Origin: Vibrio tubiashii ATCC 19109
GTDB taxonomy: Bacteria > Pseudomonadota > Gammaproteobacteria > Enterobacterales > Vibrionaceae
Reading direction: 5' to 3'
Length of the DNA stretch: 64,000 nt
Assembly: GCF_000772105.1 (NCBI RefSeq)
Contig: NZ_CP009355.1
Coordinates: forward strand, 682,001 to 746,000
Below the pieces are notes generated by a model, which was not told the DNA's origin, did not search any database, and worked only from the letters and a program-made list of their open reading frames with translations. Each line of letters starts with the position of its first letter. Position 1 is the stretch's first letter. The position numbers and the translations under genes are program-made. Shown here in pieces: positions 45,082 to 55,311 of this stretch.

Positions 45082-47322
45082 ATGAATCGGCAGTTTATGC
45101 TGAGCCCAGCGTGTTTGGCAGTAACATTTGCCTTGTCTACTGGTGTAGTTAATGCAGCAGAAGATGAAACAGTAGTGGTAGTAGGTCAGCAGCACGAGAG
45201 TTCAGTTGGACCAGACTTCAGTTATCTAGGACAAAAGAGTCGCACAGCGACCAAAACAGATTTGGCTATTCATGAAACACCTCGTGCAGTTTCTGTTGTT
45301 ACACGAGAGCAAATGGATGACCGAGCCTCTATCAGTATCTCGGATGCACTTCAGTACACTCCAGGTATTCAAACTAACCATTACGGTGATGACAACAAGC
45401 AAGATTGGTTTGTTGTTCGTGGTTTCGCGCAAGCGGGATCGGGGCTTTACCAAGATGGGACGCGTCTTTATTCAGCTGGTTTTTACAGCTGGCAAATTGA
45501 CCCGTTTGGTCTAGAGCGCGTAGAGATTCTTCGTGGCCCTGCATCGGTCCTGTATGGACAGAATCCTCCTGGTGGTTTAATCAATACTGTAAGTAAACGA
45601 CCGCAGTTTGACGGCGGCTCAGGTCAGGTGGCCCTAGAGTACGGATCGTTTGACAGAAAGCAGATTAGCGTAGATGTAAACCGAGAGATCAACGAAGATG
45701 TCGCATTCCGTTTAGTGGCAATGGGCCGTAAGAATGGTACGAAAGTCGATAATGTTGACGCAGAGCGCATTTTAATTGCCCCTTCTTTAGCGTGGAATAT
45801 TAGCGACAGTACGAACATTACTTTCCTAACTAGCTATCAGAAAGATGACTCAGATCCTTACTTACAATTCTTGCCAGTAGAGGGCACGTTGACGCCAAAT
45901 AAAAATGGTCAAATTCCTGATAATTTAGCTATCGGTAATCCGGGTTGGGAAAAATTTGAGCGTGAACAACTCTCAGTGGGCTACGAGTTTGAACATCAAT
46001 TCAATGACTCTTTAAGCTTTGGTCAATCGACACGTTACAGCCGCATGGATATCGATTTGCGTCAGATGTACTTCTCTATGTACGCTGCTGATGCACCGAC
46101 CATTCAAACGCAGATAGGTCCTGTTAATCTAGGACAAGTGTTAGACCCTACAGGTTCACGAGAGACGATTGTCAGAAATGCAACGACTGAAAAAGGTCAT
46201 TCAGATGCGTTTAATATTGACAACCGCCTTGTTTATAAATTCCGCACTGGCCCTGTAAAGCATACGTTATTAACTGGCATTGATTATCAACAGATTAAGA
46301 TTGATGGCCAAGACTATGCGGCAGATCCAACCGTAGCCGATGGAAATGGTACAACAGCTTTAGGTACTGCGGATCCAACATTTAATATGTTTAATCCTAC
46401 GTATACAAATAACGTTGTATTGCTGAATCCAAAGACACTTCAGCCTTTAACGGATGCTGACTTAGAGACCACCATCACTAAAAACCGCCAAGTTGGCTTC
46501 TATCTACAAGATCAAATGCGTATCAATGATTGGGTAGTACAAGCTGGTGTGCGTTACGATGATACATCTAATGAGCAACGCAACCAGACAACAGGTACAG
46601 CGTATGAAGCTGATTACCAAGAATGGACTTCAAGTGCGGGTGTGGTGTATGTCATGAGCAATGGTTTTACGCCTTATGCTAACTACGCGCAATCTTTTGA
46701 GCCACAAATCCGTTCAGTAACCAATCAACCAGCGAAGCCAGAGCGCGGGGAATCGTTTGAAATTGGTTTGAAGTATCAGCCTAGAAGCTTCGATGGTTAC
46801 TTTAATCTGTCTGTTTATGATGCCGCTAAGACTGACGTGGTACAAGTTGACGGTTCAGATATCAAACAAGTGGGCGAAATCCGCAACCGAGGTATTGAAC
46901 TTGAAGCAGTTGCTAATGTAACGCAATCTCTAACTCTTATTGGTAACATCACTCACCTTGATTCAGAAATCAAAGATGACAAAGACAAGTCGCTTGTAGG
47001 TAAAACGCCTCAGCAAGTGGCAGATACGCTAGCTTCAGCGTGGGCTAAATACCAGTTCTTTGATGGTGTGCTTAACGGTCTAAGTGTTGGTGGTGGTGTG
47101 CGTTATACAGGCGATACGTATGCTGGTAACGATAATACCCAGAAGGTGTCAGCTTACACATTGTATGACGCGACGGTGAGTTACCGTTTCCAAGACTACA
47201 AGTTCCAAGTCGCTGCGAAGAACATCTTTGATAAAGAGTACATCGCAACATGTACAAGCAATTACTGGTGTTACTACGGTGACCGCCGCAACGTTATTGC
47301 GAGCTTGAGCTATGACTGGTAA
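45082..47322 (+). CDS. TonB-dependent ferric-siderophore receptor
   Basis: This 746-residue protein has a signal peptide near residues 1-26 (cleavage VVNAAEDE), then the likely TonB box ETVVVVG. The plug domain covers about 45-160 (RAVSVVTREQMDDRASISIS) with VEILRGPASVLYGQNPPGGL near 150. A 22-stranded barrel follows, ending SLSYDW. Barrel motifs of the FhuA/FhuE/FpvA-type group are visible, and the group takes hydroxamate siderophores. AAGGAG lies 8 nt before the ATG. The acetyltransferase gene overlaps its end by 11 bp, so the receptor and biosynthesis are cotranscribed. Confidence 0.94.
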   Translation: MNRQFMLSPACLAVTFALSTGVVNAAEDETVVVVGQQHESSVGPDFSYLGQKSRTATKTDLAIHETPRAVSVVTREQMDDRASISISDALQYTPGIQTNHYGDDNKQDWFVVRGFAQAGSGLYQDGTRLYSAGFYSWQIDPFGLERVEILRGPASVLYGQNPPGGLINTVSKRPQFDGGSGQVALEYGSFDRKQISVDVNREINEDVAFRLVAMGRKNGTKVDNVDAERILIAPSLAWNISDSTNITFLTSYQKDDSDPYLQFLPVEGTLTPNKNGQIPDNLAIGNPGWEKFEREQLSVGYEFEHQFNDSLSFGQSTRYSRMDIDLRQMYFSMYAADAPTIQTQIGPVNLGQVLDPTGSRETIVRNATTEKGHSDAFNIDNRLVYKFRTGPVKHTLLTGIDYQQIKIDGQDYAADPTVADGNGTTALGTADPTFNMFNPTYTNNVVLLNPKTLQPLTDADLETTITKNRQVGFYLQDQMRINDWVVQAGVRYDDTSNEQRNQTTGTAYEADYQEWTSSAGVVYVMSNGFTPYANYAQSFEPQIRSVTNQPAKPERGESFEIGLKYQPRSFDGYFNLSVYDAAKTDVVQVDGSDIKQVGEIRNRGIELEAVANVTQSLTLIGNITHLDSEIKDDKDKSLVGKTPQQVADTLASAWAKYQFFDGVLNGLSVGGGVRYTGDTYAGNDNTQKVSAYTLYDATVSYRFQDYKFQVAAKNIFDKEYIATCTSNYWCYYGDRRNVIASLSYDW

Positions 47323-48280
47323 CAGTCATGCCCTAAACACTCTGCCCATTGGGCAGAGTGTTCAGCAGCAAGGGGATAAATGCTGCATCGATCTTGGTGA
47401 AGGTAGAATAACGGTTAGCAAAGAGAGCGGCGGATACTGGAGAGTTAGTGAGAATACATTAACAGATTCAGAGTATGTTAGAGCTTTGGTGCTACTGTTG
47501 GAACAGCGCAAAGATATTCGCTGTATCGAGCTTAACGAAAATCCTGCGAGTGCTTTAGAAGACATCGTTCAAGTTAGCGCTGAAGGGATAAAACTTGTTT
47601 GGCGAGAGAGCTTGCTTCAATTGCCAGAGTTTTGGTTGCAACAGCAACGTCGATTAATGCCTCACAAGCAAATTCTGGCAAGTAATGGTTATCACCCTTT
47701 GCGTCCAAGACCACAAAAAGGAGAGCTATACCGTCGTTATATTCCAGAGTTAGAGCAAACGCTTTCTCTCGTTGGTCTTAATGTTGAAGAACATGCGGAG
47801 CTGTTTTCAAAATGGCAGAACAGTCAGCGAGTTGCAGCTTTCTGGGAGCAAACAGGCACCCTAGAAGAGCATAAATCTTATCTAGAAGATCAAGTCTTGA
47901 ATGATAAGAATCAACTACTGATTGTTTGTTTGAACAACGAGCCATTTGCCTATATCGAAGCCTACTGGACGAAAGAAGATCGTATTGCGCCTTATTATGC
48001 CGCTGGTGATTACGATCGTGGCATTCATATGCTTGTTGGAGAGGAGAATCACCGAGGCAGCCACAAGGTAGCAGCTTGGCTTCCTTCTGTATGCCATTTC
48101 CTTTACCTGTCAGATCCAAGGACAGAAAAAATTATCAGCGAGCCAAGAGCGGATAACGCCAAAATGATTGGTTATCTCAAACAGTATGGCTTCGCCAAGT
48201 TAAAAGAATTCGACTTCCCTCATAAGAGGGCAGCGTTAATGTGTCAGTTGAGAGATACCTTTTTTAGCGATTGCTATTAA
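47312..48280 (+). CDS. Siderophore GNAT acetyltransferase (IucB/RhbD-like)
   Basis: This 322-residue protein has a C-terminal GNAT fold of the siderophore type. It carries CLNNEPFAYIEAYWTKEDRI near residue 205, GIHMLVGEENHRGSHKVAAW near 235 and RADNAKMIGYLKQYGFAKLK near 285. These enzymes transfer acetyl (or similar) from CoA to the hydroxylated amine of Lys or Orn. With an ornithine N5-hydroxylase next door, the expected step is N5-hydroxyornithine to N5-acetyl-N5-hydroxyornithine, the hydroxamate building block of the NRPS. The N-terminal half of about 150 residues is the usual non-catalytic domain of this subgroup. Confidence 0.9.
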   Translation: MTGNSHALNTLPIGQSVQQQGDKCCIDLGEGRITVSKESGGYWRVSENTLTDSEYVRALVLLLEQRKDIRCIELNENPASALEDIVQVSAEGIKLVWRESLLQLPEFWLQQQRRLMPHKQILASNGYHPLRPRPQKGELYRRYIPELEQTLSLVGLNVEEHAELFSKWQNSQRVAAFWEQTGTLEEHKSYLEDQVLNDKNQLLIVCLNNEPFAYIEAYWTKEDRIAPYYAAGDYDRGIHMLVGEENHRGSHKVAAWLPSVCHFLYLSDPRTEKIISEPRADNAKMIGYLKQYGFAKLKEFDFPHKRAALMCQLRDTFFSDCY

Positions 48281-48340
48281 TGTTTTGGGTATCTCGGAAT
48301 TAAAGGGCCAAAGAGCTCAACAAAATTAAGAGGTTAAAAA

Positions 48341-49633
48341 ATGACAGACCAGATTAAGGAATATGATGTGTTAGGTGTGGGTTTTGGCCCTGCTAACCTG
48401 TCAATTGCCATTGCGTTAGAAGAAACTGCTCAGCATCAAGAGTTGAGTTATTGTTTCTTAGAGCAAAAATCTCACTTTGAATGGCATGGCGGAATGCTAC
48501 TAGACGGTACTCGAATGCAAATCTCGTGTCTTAAAGATCTAGTTACTTTGCGTAATCCTACCAGCCCATATTCGTTTGTTAACTATCTTCATTCCCACGA
48601 TCGTTTGAGCTCTTTTATTAACTTAGGCTCTCTTCATCCGTCTCGTGTTGAATTCAATGATTATCTAACCTGGGTTGCGAATCAGTTTGATTCTGTCGTT
48701 ACTTATGGTCAACGTGTGATTGATATCGAACCGATTGAAGTAGATGGAGAAATTACTAAGGTTCGCGTCGTTTCGACAGATATTGATGGCAACCAAACGG
48801 TGCGTATCGCAAAAAACCTTCTGATTGGAATGGGCGGTATGCCTAAATTGCCGGAGCTGTTCAACGGTTTAGATGATGAAAAAGTCATTCACTCTTCTAA
48901 ATATAAAGTGTGGCGCGAGCAGTTTAATGCAGGTACCGAAACACCTAAGATTGCGGTCGTGGGTGCGGGGCAAAGTGCAGCGGAGATTTTCGTCGACCTA
49001 ACAAATCGTTATGAAGATGGCGAAGTACACTTGGTTAACCGTAACTTTGCTCTACACCCTGCTGATGATAGTGCATTTGTAAATGAGATCTTCGACCCAG
49101 AGTTTACTGACCATGTTTATTCAAGCTCGGATGAAGAACGTAAGACAATTCTGTCTCGTTTCAATGGTACGAACTACTCAGTGGTCGACACGGAAGAGCT
49201 CAGTGCAATTTATGAGCGTTTATACCTGCAGAAAGTCACAGGTGAAGGAAAGCATCAGCATTTACGTTGTCATGACATTCAAGAAGTTGGTCAAAAGGAA
49301 GGCAAGATTTCACTTCGATATAATGACAGGATTCACACTGAGCAGAATTGGCACGACTATGACGCTGTTGTCCTTGCTACCGGGTATCGTTACGACCAGT
49401 TTAATCAGATGCTAGATAAGCTCGAACCTTTGATGTCTGATAAACAGGTTGAACGCCACTACCGTTTACCGATGCAGGATTCATGTAAGGTTAACGTGTT
49501 CCTTCAAGGTTGTTGCGAATCTTCACATGGACTAAGTGATACCTTGTTATCTGTGCTTGCAGTGCGATCGAAAGAGATCGTAGATTCACTTTACTCAAAT
49601 CTTGAGTCAACAAAAGAGCCTGTAAAAGCCTAG
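48341..49633 (+). CDS. L-ornithine N5-monooxygenase (PvdA/SidA type)
   Basis: This 430-residue flavoenzyme has the FAD motif GVGFGPANLSIAIALEE at residues 12-28. A substrate-side stretch FEWHGGMLLDGTRMQISCLK sits near 45, the NADPH motif VVGAGQSAAEIFVDL near 207 and VVLATGYRYD near 345. The N-hydroxylating monooxygenase family oxidises the side-chain amine of ornithine or lysine using NADPH and O2. Because the NRPSs carry hydroxamate-type adenylation pockets, ornithine is expected. AAGAGG lies about 8 nt before the ATG. It closes the siderophore locus and is followed by a strong terminator. Confidence 0.95.
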   Translation: MTDQIKEYDVLGVGFGPANLSIAIALEETAQHQELSYCFLEQKSHFEWHGGMLLDGTRMQISCLKDLVTLRNPTSPYSFVNYLHSHDRLSSFINLGSLHPSRVEFNDYLTWVANQFDSVVTYGQRVIDIEPIEVDGEITKVRVVSTDIDGNQTVRIAKNLLIGMGGMPKLPELFNGLDDEKVIHSSKYKVWREQFNAGTETPKIAVVGAGQSAAEIFVDLTNRYEDGEVHLVNRNFALHPADDSAFVNEIFDPEFTDHVYSSSDEERKTILSRFNGTNYSVVDTEELSAIYERLYLQKVTGEGKHQHLRCHDIQEVGQKEGKISLRYNDRIHTEQNWHDYDAVVLATGYRYDQFNQMLDKLEPLMSDKQVERHYRLPMQDSCKVNVFLQGCCESSHGLSDTLLSVLAVRSKEIVDSLYSNLESTKEPVKA

Positions 49634-49645
49634 TGTTGCCTAGTG

Positions 49646-49687
49646 AACTTGTCGCAGGTTCTATATCTGCGACAAGTTTGTTTTTTA
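49646..49687 (+). terminator. Terminator at the end of the siderophore locus
   Basis: AACTTGTCGCAG pairs with CTGCGACAAGTT (12 bp, 9-nt loop), then a TTGTTTTTT tract. Confidence 0.93.
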
Positions 49688-49775
49688 TAATCCTTTCCCA
49701 CCGCCACCTCACTTTGCTATTTTAACTATTCCTCGTTATGTGTGATGAGTTGAAATCAGTGCAAAGGAGAAGCAA

Positions 49776-50189
49776 ATGAGCTATTTAGTAGAAGGATCTT
49801 GCCAGTGTGGTCAGGTCTCATACAAATTAAACCAACCACCTAAGATGGTCGTTGCGTGTCACTGTATAGAATGTCAAAAACTTTCCACGGCTCCATTCAG
49901 TGTTACTGCGGTGGTAGGTACTGAAGATATTGAATTTGATGGTGAACTAAAAGAGTGGCAGCGTCTGGCTGAGAGTGGTAACAAAAACTACGCCAAATTT
50001 TGCCCTGAATGTGGCAACAGAGTCTATCATTTCAACCCTGACGATCAGTCAACACTTAAGCTTAAACTAAAAGCCAGTACACCGAGCAATCATGATGTTT
50101 TTGAACCAACGGTACATGTTTGGGTGAGCGAGAAACAAGATTGGTATCAGTTGCCTGACGGTATAAAAGCCTTCGACAAACAACCTTAA
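49776..50189 (+). CDS. GFA-family zinc protein
   Basis: This 137-residue protein has the GFA/CENP-V zinc pattern: SCQCGQVSYKL near residue 9, CHCIECQKLS near 30 and FCPECGNRVYH near 75. The family includes a proposed glutathione-dependent formaldehyde-activating enzyme, but most members, including small Vibrio ones, have no proven role. GGAG with good spacing supports the ATG. Its stop overlaps the convergent response-regulator stop by three bases. Confidence 0.9.
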   Translation: MSYLVEGSCQCGQVSYKLNQPPKMVVACHCIECQKLSTAPFSVTAVVGTEDIEFDGELKEWQRLAESGNKNYAKFCPECGNRVYHFNPDDQSTLKLKLKASTPSNHDVFEPTVHVWVSEKQDWYQLPDGIKAFDKQP

Positions 50190-50902
50190 TCTTCATACGC
50201 TAGTTGAATTTCATCCATTCGAGCGTAAAAAGAATGGACTTCGATGATTGTACTTAGCTCATTTAAACGACGGATTAACTTAGCGTTAAGTTTTGTTCCT
50301 GCTTTAAGTAAGCAGCCGCCCGTTTTTACGCAGATATTTTCGAGTACAATCATTCCTTCTTTAAGCTCAGATAGGGTCCCTATTTCAATGACTTGGGAGG
50401 AAACTTCTCGTATTTTAGGAGAGTTATCTTCGCTCACAGTTTCAGAAGGCTCAAAGCTGACCTCTGTTGTCGCCTTATCATAGAGGTGCTTTTGATATAA
50501 GCGTTTTGGTTCAGAGACAGCGGATTTTATCTGCTCTTGAGCGCTCTGAACGGTGATCGGTTTCACTAAAAACGCGTCAACTTCTAACGTCATACAGCTT
50601 GCTATTGTCGCCGTGTCAGAAAGGGTCGTTACAGCAATTATGCTAGTCAATTCAGACGCGCCAGATTCTCCTTCACGTACTGTTTTAACCAACTCCAATC
50701 CATTCACTTTGGGCATGTTAATGTCGGTAATGATCAGGTCTACATGGTGCTTGTCTAACTTTGCCAGTGCTTCTTCACCATCTTGGGCACTGAGTAAGTT
50801 CTCATATCCTGCTCGGACAAGCATATTGATCAGGGCTTTGCGTGAGAACTTATGGTCTTCAACAATGAGTATCGTGTAGTCGCGAGGGATAAATTGAGTC
50901 AT
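50186..50902 (-). CDS. Response regulator with a C-terminal accessory domain
   Basis: This 238-residue protein has an N-terminal receiver ([20 protein letters not shown], phospho-acceptor in [13 protein letters not shown] at about Asp60, and the Lys in FLVKPIT). The C-terminal part, near residue 180 ([20 protein letters not shown]), resembles the small domain found before HD-GYP proteins rather than a DNA-binding domain, so it may pass signals to protein partners. It overlaps the histidine kinase ORF (ATGA) and should be its cognate regulator. I see no helix-turn-helix. Confidence 0.85.
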   Translation of the reverse strand: MTQFIPRDYTILIVEDHKFSRKALINMLVRAGYENLLSAQDGEEALAKLDKHHVDLIITDINMPKVNGLELVKTVREGESGASELTSIIAVTTLSDTATIASCMTLEVDAFLVKPITVQSAQEQIKSAVSEPKRLYQKHLYDKATTEVSFEPSETVSEDNSPKIREVSSQVIEIGTLSELKEGMIVLENICVKTGGCLLKAGTKLNAKLIRRLNELSTIIEVHSFYARMDEIQLAYED

Positions 50903-53900
50903 AACGAAGCTTCCGTACTTTCTATGATCGATTGTTCGATAAGGTAGACCCTTAACTTCTCTGCTTCTGTTTTGCTTTCCAATAACGTATTAGAGAGGGC
51001 GTTCCAATCTTTTTGTGGTGCGATGTTTTGTATTTTCTCAAAGGTCTCAGCTAAGTTTTGTGCACCTGCTGAGCGGGCTGCACCCTTCGCCGCATGTGCG
51101 ATTTGCTGAAGGTTAAGTTCGTCTTGCTCCAATAGGGCGTTCTCTGCTGACGTAAGATCTTCTGCAACGGACTCCCAATAGCCTTCGAGTAGGGGTGAGA
51201 CAATCGATGAGTCTGTTGTTCCAAGTATTTCTTTGAGAGATTGCATACAGATTGGAGAGTCTCTTTCCTCTGCATTTGTATTAGTAGGTTTAATTGCTTG
51301 GGGTGGTGCGGGTGACAGCGTCAACCACTTAATAATTGAGGCATTAAGTTTTTTCAGTTCGACAGGTTTGGTGAGGTAATCATCCATACCACATGTCATG
51401 CATTGCTCAGAGGCTTCTTTCATTGCATTAGCCGTAATGGCAATGATTGGGATATGGCCTAGGTCCTTGTCATCACGCTCCATCTGGCGAATTTGGCTAG
51501 TAAGTTCATAGCCATCCATCACGGGCATATGGCAGTCAGTAAGAATTAAGTCAAAGTTTCCGGATTGCCACATATGCAATGCTTCTTGACCTTGCGTGGC
51601 GATTTCGCATTGGTAACCTAAATGGGAGAGTTGACGCTTTAGCACATCTCGATTGGTTGGCTGATCGTCGACCACGAGAATCAACTCTTCTCGAGGTTCG
51701 TCAATAATCAAAGCATCGGTTGTGTTTTCTATATGAGTGATGTCTGGGCTTAGATGCCCCTTTATAACTGAAATCGCTGTAGTGAGCTCGCTAGGTTTAA
51801 ACGGGCTACAGTTCATAATGTACGTGTTGGTTTTCAAAAAGCCAGTTTTTGCACCAGCGTCGGAAGTAAATAGAATAAGTTTATTCTTATCGAGTTGCTC
51901 TTGTTCAAAAGAAGACAGCTTACCTTCAGTATAGTTGTGATAAATGTCGGGACCGAAGATCACAACATCGATTTCTATCTCGGTCTTTTCAGCGTGATTT
52001 AGGACAGTAATTGCGCGTTGAACAGTAGGGACGAAATGTACCTTGCAGTCATAGTTAGATAGGTTGATGTCGCAGAAAGTAATCACGTCTTGTTCGTTAG
52101 AGACTAGCAACACCCGGGTGCCATTGATGTATTGTGGAATAAGATCTTCCGGCGGCGATTCCACTTCTATAAATGGTAACTCTAGAGTGAATCGGCTACT
52201 GACACCAAACTGACTTTCAACGTTTATGCTGCCACCCATAAGGTCTAGAAGTGAATGAGTAATAGAAAGCCCCAATCCTGTCCCGCCGTAGAGGCGTGTA
52301 GTGCTGGTATCGGCTTGCGTGAAGGCTTTAAACAGGTTTTCTTGTTGCTCCTCCGTCATACCAATACCGTTGTCCTCCACCATGAGGTCAATGCAAGGAG
52401 CGATACCATTTGAACCCAAAGAAGCAGAAACCCATACTTTACCTTTTACCTCACTCGTACTATCGGTAAATTTCACCGCGTTACCGACCAAATTGAGCAT
52501 GATTTGGCTAATTCGGACACTATCACTCATTATCACTTTGGGTAAATTAGGATCGTAGGTTAAGTACATATCGATCCCTTTGTTGTTTGCTTGAAGATAG
52601 AGAACATCAAGCGAGCGTTCTAATAGGTTCTGCAGTTCGACAGGCGCACTCTCTAGCCTCATTTGTCCGGCTTCAATTTTGGAAAAGTCTAGAATGTCAT
52701 TAATGATATGAAGTAGGGTCAATGCCGAGTCTTTAATGGTGGAAACCATAGCTCTCTGTTCGGAATCAAGTTCGCCTTCACTCAGTAGGCTCAGCATACC
52801 AACAACGCCATTCATTGGCGTTCTGATCTCATGACTCATATTGGCCAGAAACATGGATTTGGCTTCGTTTGCAGCTTGAGCAATTTCGCTTTCTTGCTGC
52901 AGAGAAGCCTGAGCTTTTTTCTCTTTGGTTATATCAATATTTACACCACCCATGCCAATAGGGGTATTGTTGTCAGCAGCGAAAACAACATCAGCAGCTG
53001 CCTTGACCCAGCGTATATCACCACTTGGTAGTAGAATCCGAAATTCAGCATTGAACTGACTCAAGTTTTCGCGTGCAGAAAGCAGAGCTTGCTCGGCGAA
53101 ATCAACGTCTTCAGGGTGGACTCTTTCTTGCCACATAGCGTAGTTATTTTCACATGACTGTGAGTCAACGCCATAAATATCGTACATTCGAGCGTCCCAG
53201 GTTACTTCGTTACTTTCGAAATCCCAGCTCCATATCCCGATACCTCCGGCTTGTGTAGCCAAGTTTAAATTTCGAACCACACTTTCTAGTTCGGATTCAC
53301 TGCGCTTAAGTTCCAATTTAGCATCGTGTTCTGAACTTCTGTCGTGAAGGGTGATGAGAATGTACTTACAGTTTTTAATCGAGATATAGCGAGTAGCAGC
53401 TGACAGAGAAAGTACTTCATTTTCACGATGAACATAAAAAATTTGGTTGAGCGATACCTCTTGGAACATTGGAACTTGTTTAAGCTGCTGTTCGAGGTGC
53501 GAAGGCTTTAGCTCACCGAGTAGTGAACTTATATCTAAACCTAAAATGTCGGTTCTTTGGTGGCAAAAAAGTGATAATGCAGAGTCATTGGCATCAAGTA
53601 CTTGGTTGCTCTCGTTAAGCAAGATCATTGCGTCAACCGCTTGCTCGAAAATAACGCCAATTTGCAGTTCGTGTTCGTTAATACGTTTGTTTTGTTGTGC
53701 AACCATCTCTTTTAATTGTCGATTGCTGTTTCTTAACGCTGCTTTGGCTTTTTGTATTTCAGAAATATTGGTATTGGTAATCACCAAATAATTGAGAGAA
53801 CCATCCTCCCTGAACATAGGTTGGATATCGACTTTTACCCACATACTGGCATTACCAGGTCGAACGACAAAGTTTGAACATGTTCTAGCATCTGCAGCCG

Positions 53901-54159
53901 TTTGAAGTTTATCTAGGTCAGCGCTAGAAAGGATCGGAGAGAAAAACTGACTCAGACTTTGACCTACTACGGTAGAGTTTTTACATCCATACAGTTGCCC
54001 AAAAGCAGGGTTGGCATAAAAGATGGAATGAGAGCCTCGGACGCCGTCACATATGAAGATGCCTTCTGGCAGAACATCTAACACACTTTTCTTTATTTCA
54101 TCGGCAGGAGGGCCGTGTCTGTCCTTTTTAGAAAGGATAGAGGAAAAAGGATTCTTCAT
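50899..54159 (-). CDS. Hybrid histidine kinase, PAS-rich
   Basis: A 1086-residue soluble kinase without clear membrane segments. Order: a PAS-like domain near residues 25-145 ([20 protein letters not shown]), a coiled coil, a second PAS near 170-285, a third near 310-430 ([20 protein letters not shown]). HisKA follows with the phospho-His in [15 protein letters not shown] (about residue 443), then the ATPase ([17 protein letters not shown] and GGTGLGLSI). A degenerate receiver sits around 660-790, a canonical receiver has Asp near 875 in [13 protein letters not shown], and the C-terminal HPt domain has HAAKG near 1022. It should relay phosphate through its own receiver and HPt to the neighbouring regulator. 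The signal is unknown. Confidence 0.93.
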   Translation of the reverse strand: MKNPFSSILSKKDRHGPPADEIKKSVLDVLPEGIFICDGVRGSHSIFYANPAFGQLYGCKNSTVVGQSLSQFFSPILSSADLDKLQTAADARTCSNFVVRPGNASMWVKVDIQPMFREDGSLNYLVITNTNISEIQKAKAALRNSNRQLKEMVAQQNKRINEHELQIGVIFEQAVDAMILLNESNQVLDANDSALSLFCHQRTDILGLDISSLLGELKPSHLEQQLKQVPMFQEVSLNQIFYVHRENEVLSLSAATRYISIKNCKYILITLHDRSSEHDAKLELKRSESELESVVRNLNLATQAGGIGIWSWDFESNEVTWDARMYDIYGVDSQSCENNYAMWQERVHPEDVDFAEQALLSARENLSQFNAEFRILLPSGDIRWVKAAADVVFAADNNTPIGMGGVNIDITKEKKAQASLQQESEIAQAANEAKSMFLANMSHEIRTPMNGVVGMLSLLSEGELDSEQRAMVSTIKDSALTLLHIINDILDFSKIEAGQMRLESAPVELQNLLERSLDVLYLQANNKGIDMYLTYDPNLPKVIMSDSVRISQIMLNLVGNAVKFTDSTSEVKGKVWVSASLGSNGIAPCIDLMVEDNGIGMTEEQQENLFKAFTQADTSTTRLYGGTGLGLSITHSLLDLMGGSINVESQFGVSSRFTLELPFIEVESPPEDLIPQYINGTRVLLVSNEQDVITFCDINLSNYDCKVHFVPTVQRAITVLNHAEKTEIEIDVVIFGPDIYHNYTEGKLSSFEQEQLDKNKLILFTSDAGAKTGFLKTNTYIMNCSPFKPSELTTAISVIKGHLSPDITHIENTTDALIIDEPREELILVVDDQPTNRDVLKRQLSHLGYQCEIATQGQEALHMWQSGNFDLILTDCHMPVMDGYELTSQIRQMERDDKDLGHIPIIAITANAMKEASEQCMTCGMDDYLTKPVELKKLNASIIKWLTLSPAPPQAIKPTNTNAEERDSPICMQSLKEILGTTDSSIVSPLLEGYWESVAEDLTSAENALLEQDELNLQQIAHAAKGAARSAGAQNLAETFEKIQNIAPQKDWNALSNTLLESKTEAEKLRVYLIEQSIIESTEASL

Positions 54160-54484
54160 GGTGCCAACCTTGGTCTTGTTACTTTTTCAATCCATTGACT
54201 CATAATTGTTATGTGTACTATTTCATAATATAGTTTGCGATAAGCGCTTGAGCAAACGGAATTAAGCGGCGATCTTGGTGATTTCGCACAGCGATTGTTG
54301 ATGTATTTTTCTGTTCGATTGAACTCAGATATACATTGTGATTTTTGATATTTGATTAAATGTTTAGTGCTCGAAATAAAATGTCACTACCGAACTTTCG
54401 AGAGGTAGATTTTACGTGCTAGCTTCGTGTATTTTCCTGTGGAGTGATGTTAATGCTTGGAAATGGGCTAGTTATAAGATGTTG

Positions 54485-54496
54485 ATTATTAATAAT
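54485..54496. promoter_or_regulatory. Perfect palindrome upstream of betI, LuxR-type candidate
   Basis: ATTATTAATAAT is a perfect 12-bp palindrome. With its flanks (TTGATTATTAATAATTAA) it resembles the AT-rich operators of the Vibrio LuxR/HapR family, which is known to act on betIBA in V. harveyi. This is only a candidate. The rest of 54160-54693 holds the betI operator and no other gene that I see. Confidence 0.35.
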
Positions 54497-54659
54497 TAAA
54501 TTTGGTTTTTAACATGAATTGGATAGGTCTGTAGCTTGAGTTAGTTGGATTCTGTTTCAATTTGAGTTCGTAGTGTTATTGCTCAAGTTTTCAACTTGAA
54601 TAGCACAGTTTACAAAAAAACCATTTGAGTACAAATGAAAAATCAGGCATTTTATATTT

Positions 54660-54675
54660 AATTGATCGTTCAATT
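54660..54675. promoter_or_regulatory. BetI operator candidate
   Basis: AATTGA-TCGT-TCAATT is a 6-4-6 inverted repeat 19 bp before the betI ATG. It matches the kind of palindrome used by BetI for self-repression. Confidence 0.65.
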
Positions 54676-54693
54676 AAAAAAAGGAGCAATGAA

Positions 54694-55290
54694 ATGCCGA
54701 AGGTTGGTATGCCTGATATTCGTAAGCCTCAGCTTGTACAAGCAACGATGGCAGTGATCGATCGTGTAGGATTACAATCGGCAAGTATTTCTCTGATCAG
54801 CAAAGAGGCTGGCGTCTCATCTGGAATCATTAATCATTACTTTGGCGGTAAGCACGGATTGCTTGAAGAAACGATGCGCGAGATTTTGCGTCAGCTTTCA
54901 TCCACTGTAACGCAAAAGCTCAACCAGCTGCCAAAAGAAGCTCATCAACAACGTATTAACGCCATCATTGATGGCAATTTTGTCGGTTATCAAGCTGAAA
55001 ACAAAGTTGCTAAAACTTGGTTGGCTTTCTGGTCTTACTCAGTCCATGACCCTGAGCTGAAACGTCTTCAAAGGGTCAATGAAAAACGTTTGCTGTCCCA
55101 CCTAAAAATAGAATTAAAGAATTTGTTCGAAAAGGATCAGGCAGAGATCATTGCTCATGGTATCGCTGCTCTGATTGATGGTATCTGGTTGCGTGGGACG
55201 CTCAATCCGCAGGGTATTGATGCCGAGAAAGCAAGATTAATCATCAATGATTACCTAGATAAACAGCTCACTTTCTACTCTCAAAAATAA
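54694..55290 (+). CDS. betI: BetI, TetR-family choline-responsive repressor
   Basis: A 198-residue TetR protein. The helix-turn-helix covers residues 7-60 ([20 protein letters not shown] and [20 protein letters not shown], the BetI signature). The ligand domain ends in a [15 protein letters not shown] stretch typical of BetI. It represses the betaine operon until choline is present. I chose the ATG at 54694, with AAGGAG just before it; the longer in-frame ORF would run through the operator. It begins the operon betI-betB-betA-choX-choW-choV. Confidence 0.95.
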   Translation: MPKVGMPDIRKPQLVQATMAVIDRVGLQSASISLISKEAGVSSGIINHYFGGKHGLLEETMREILRQLSSTVTQKLNQLPKEAHQQRINAIIDGNFVGYQAENKVAKTWLAFWSYSVHDPELKRLQRVNEKRLLSHLKIELKNLFEKDQAEIIAHGIAALIDGIWLRGTLNPQGIDAEKARLIINDYLDKQLTFYSQK

Positions 55291-55311
55291 TCATAAAAGT
55301 CAGATCTTCAC

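Noticed and set aside
22052-49633. Wholly new siderophore class
   Set aside because: Domain order and pocket codes fit amphibactin closely, so it is better treated as a member of that family until chemistry shows otherwise.
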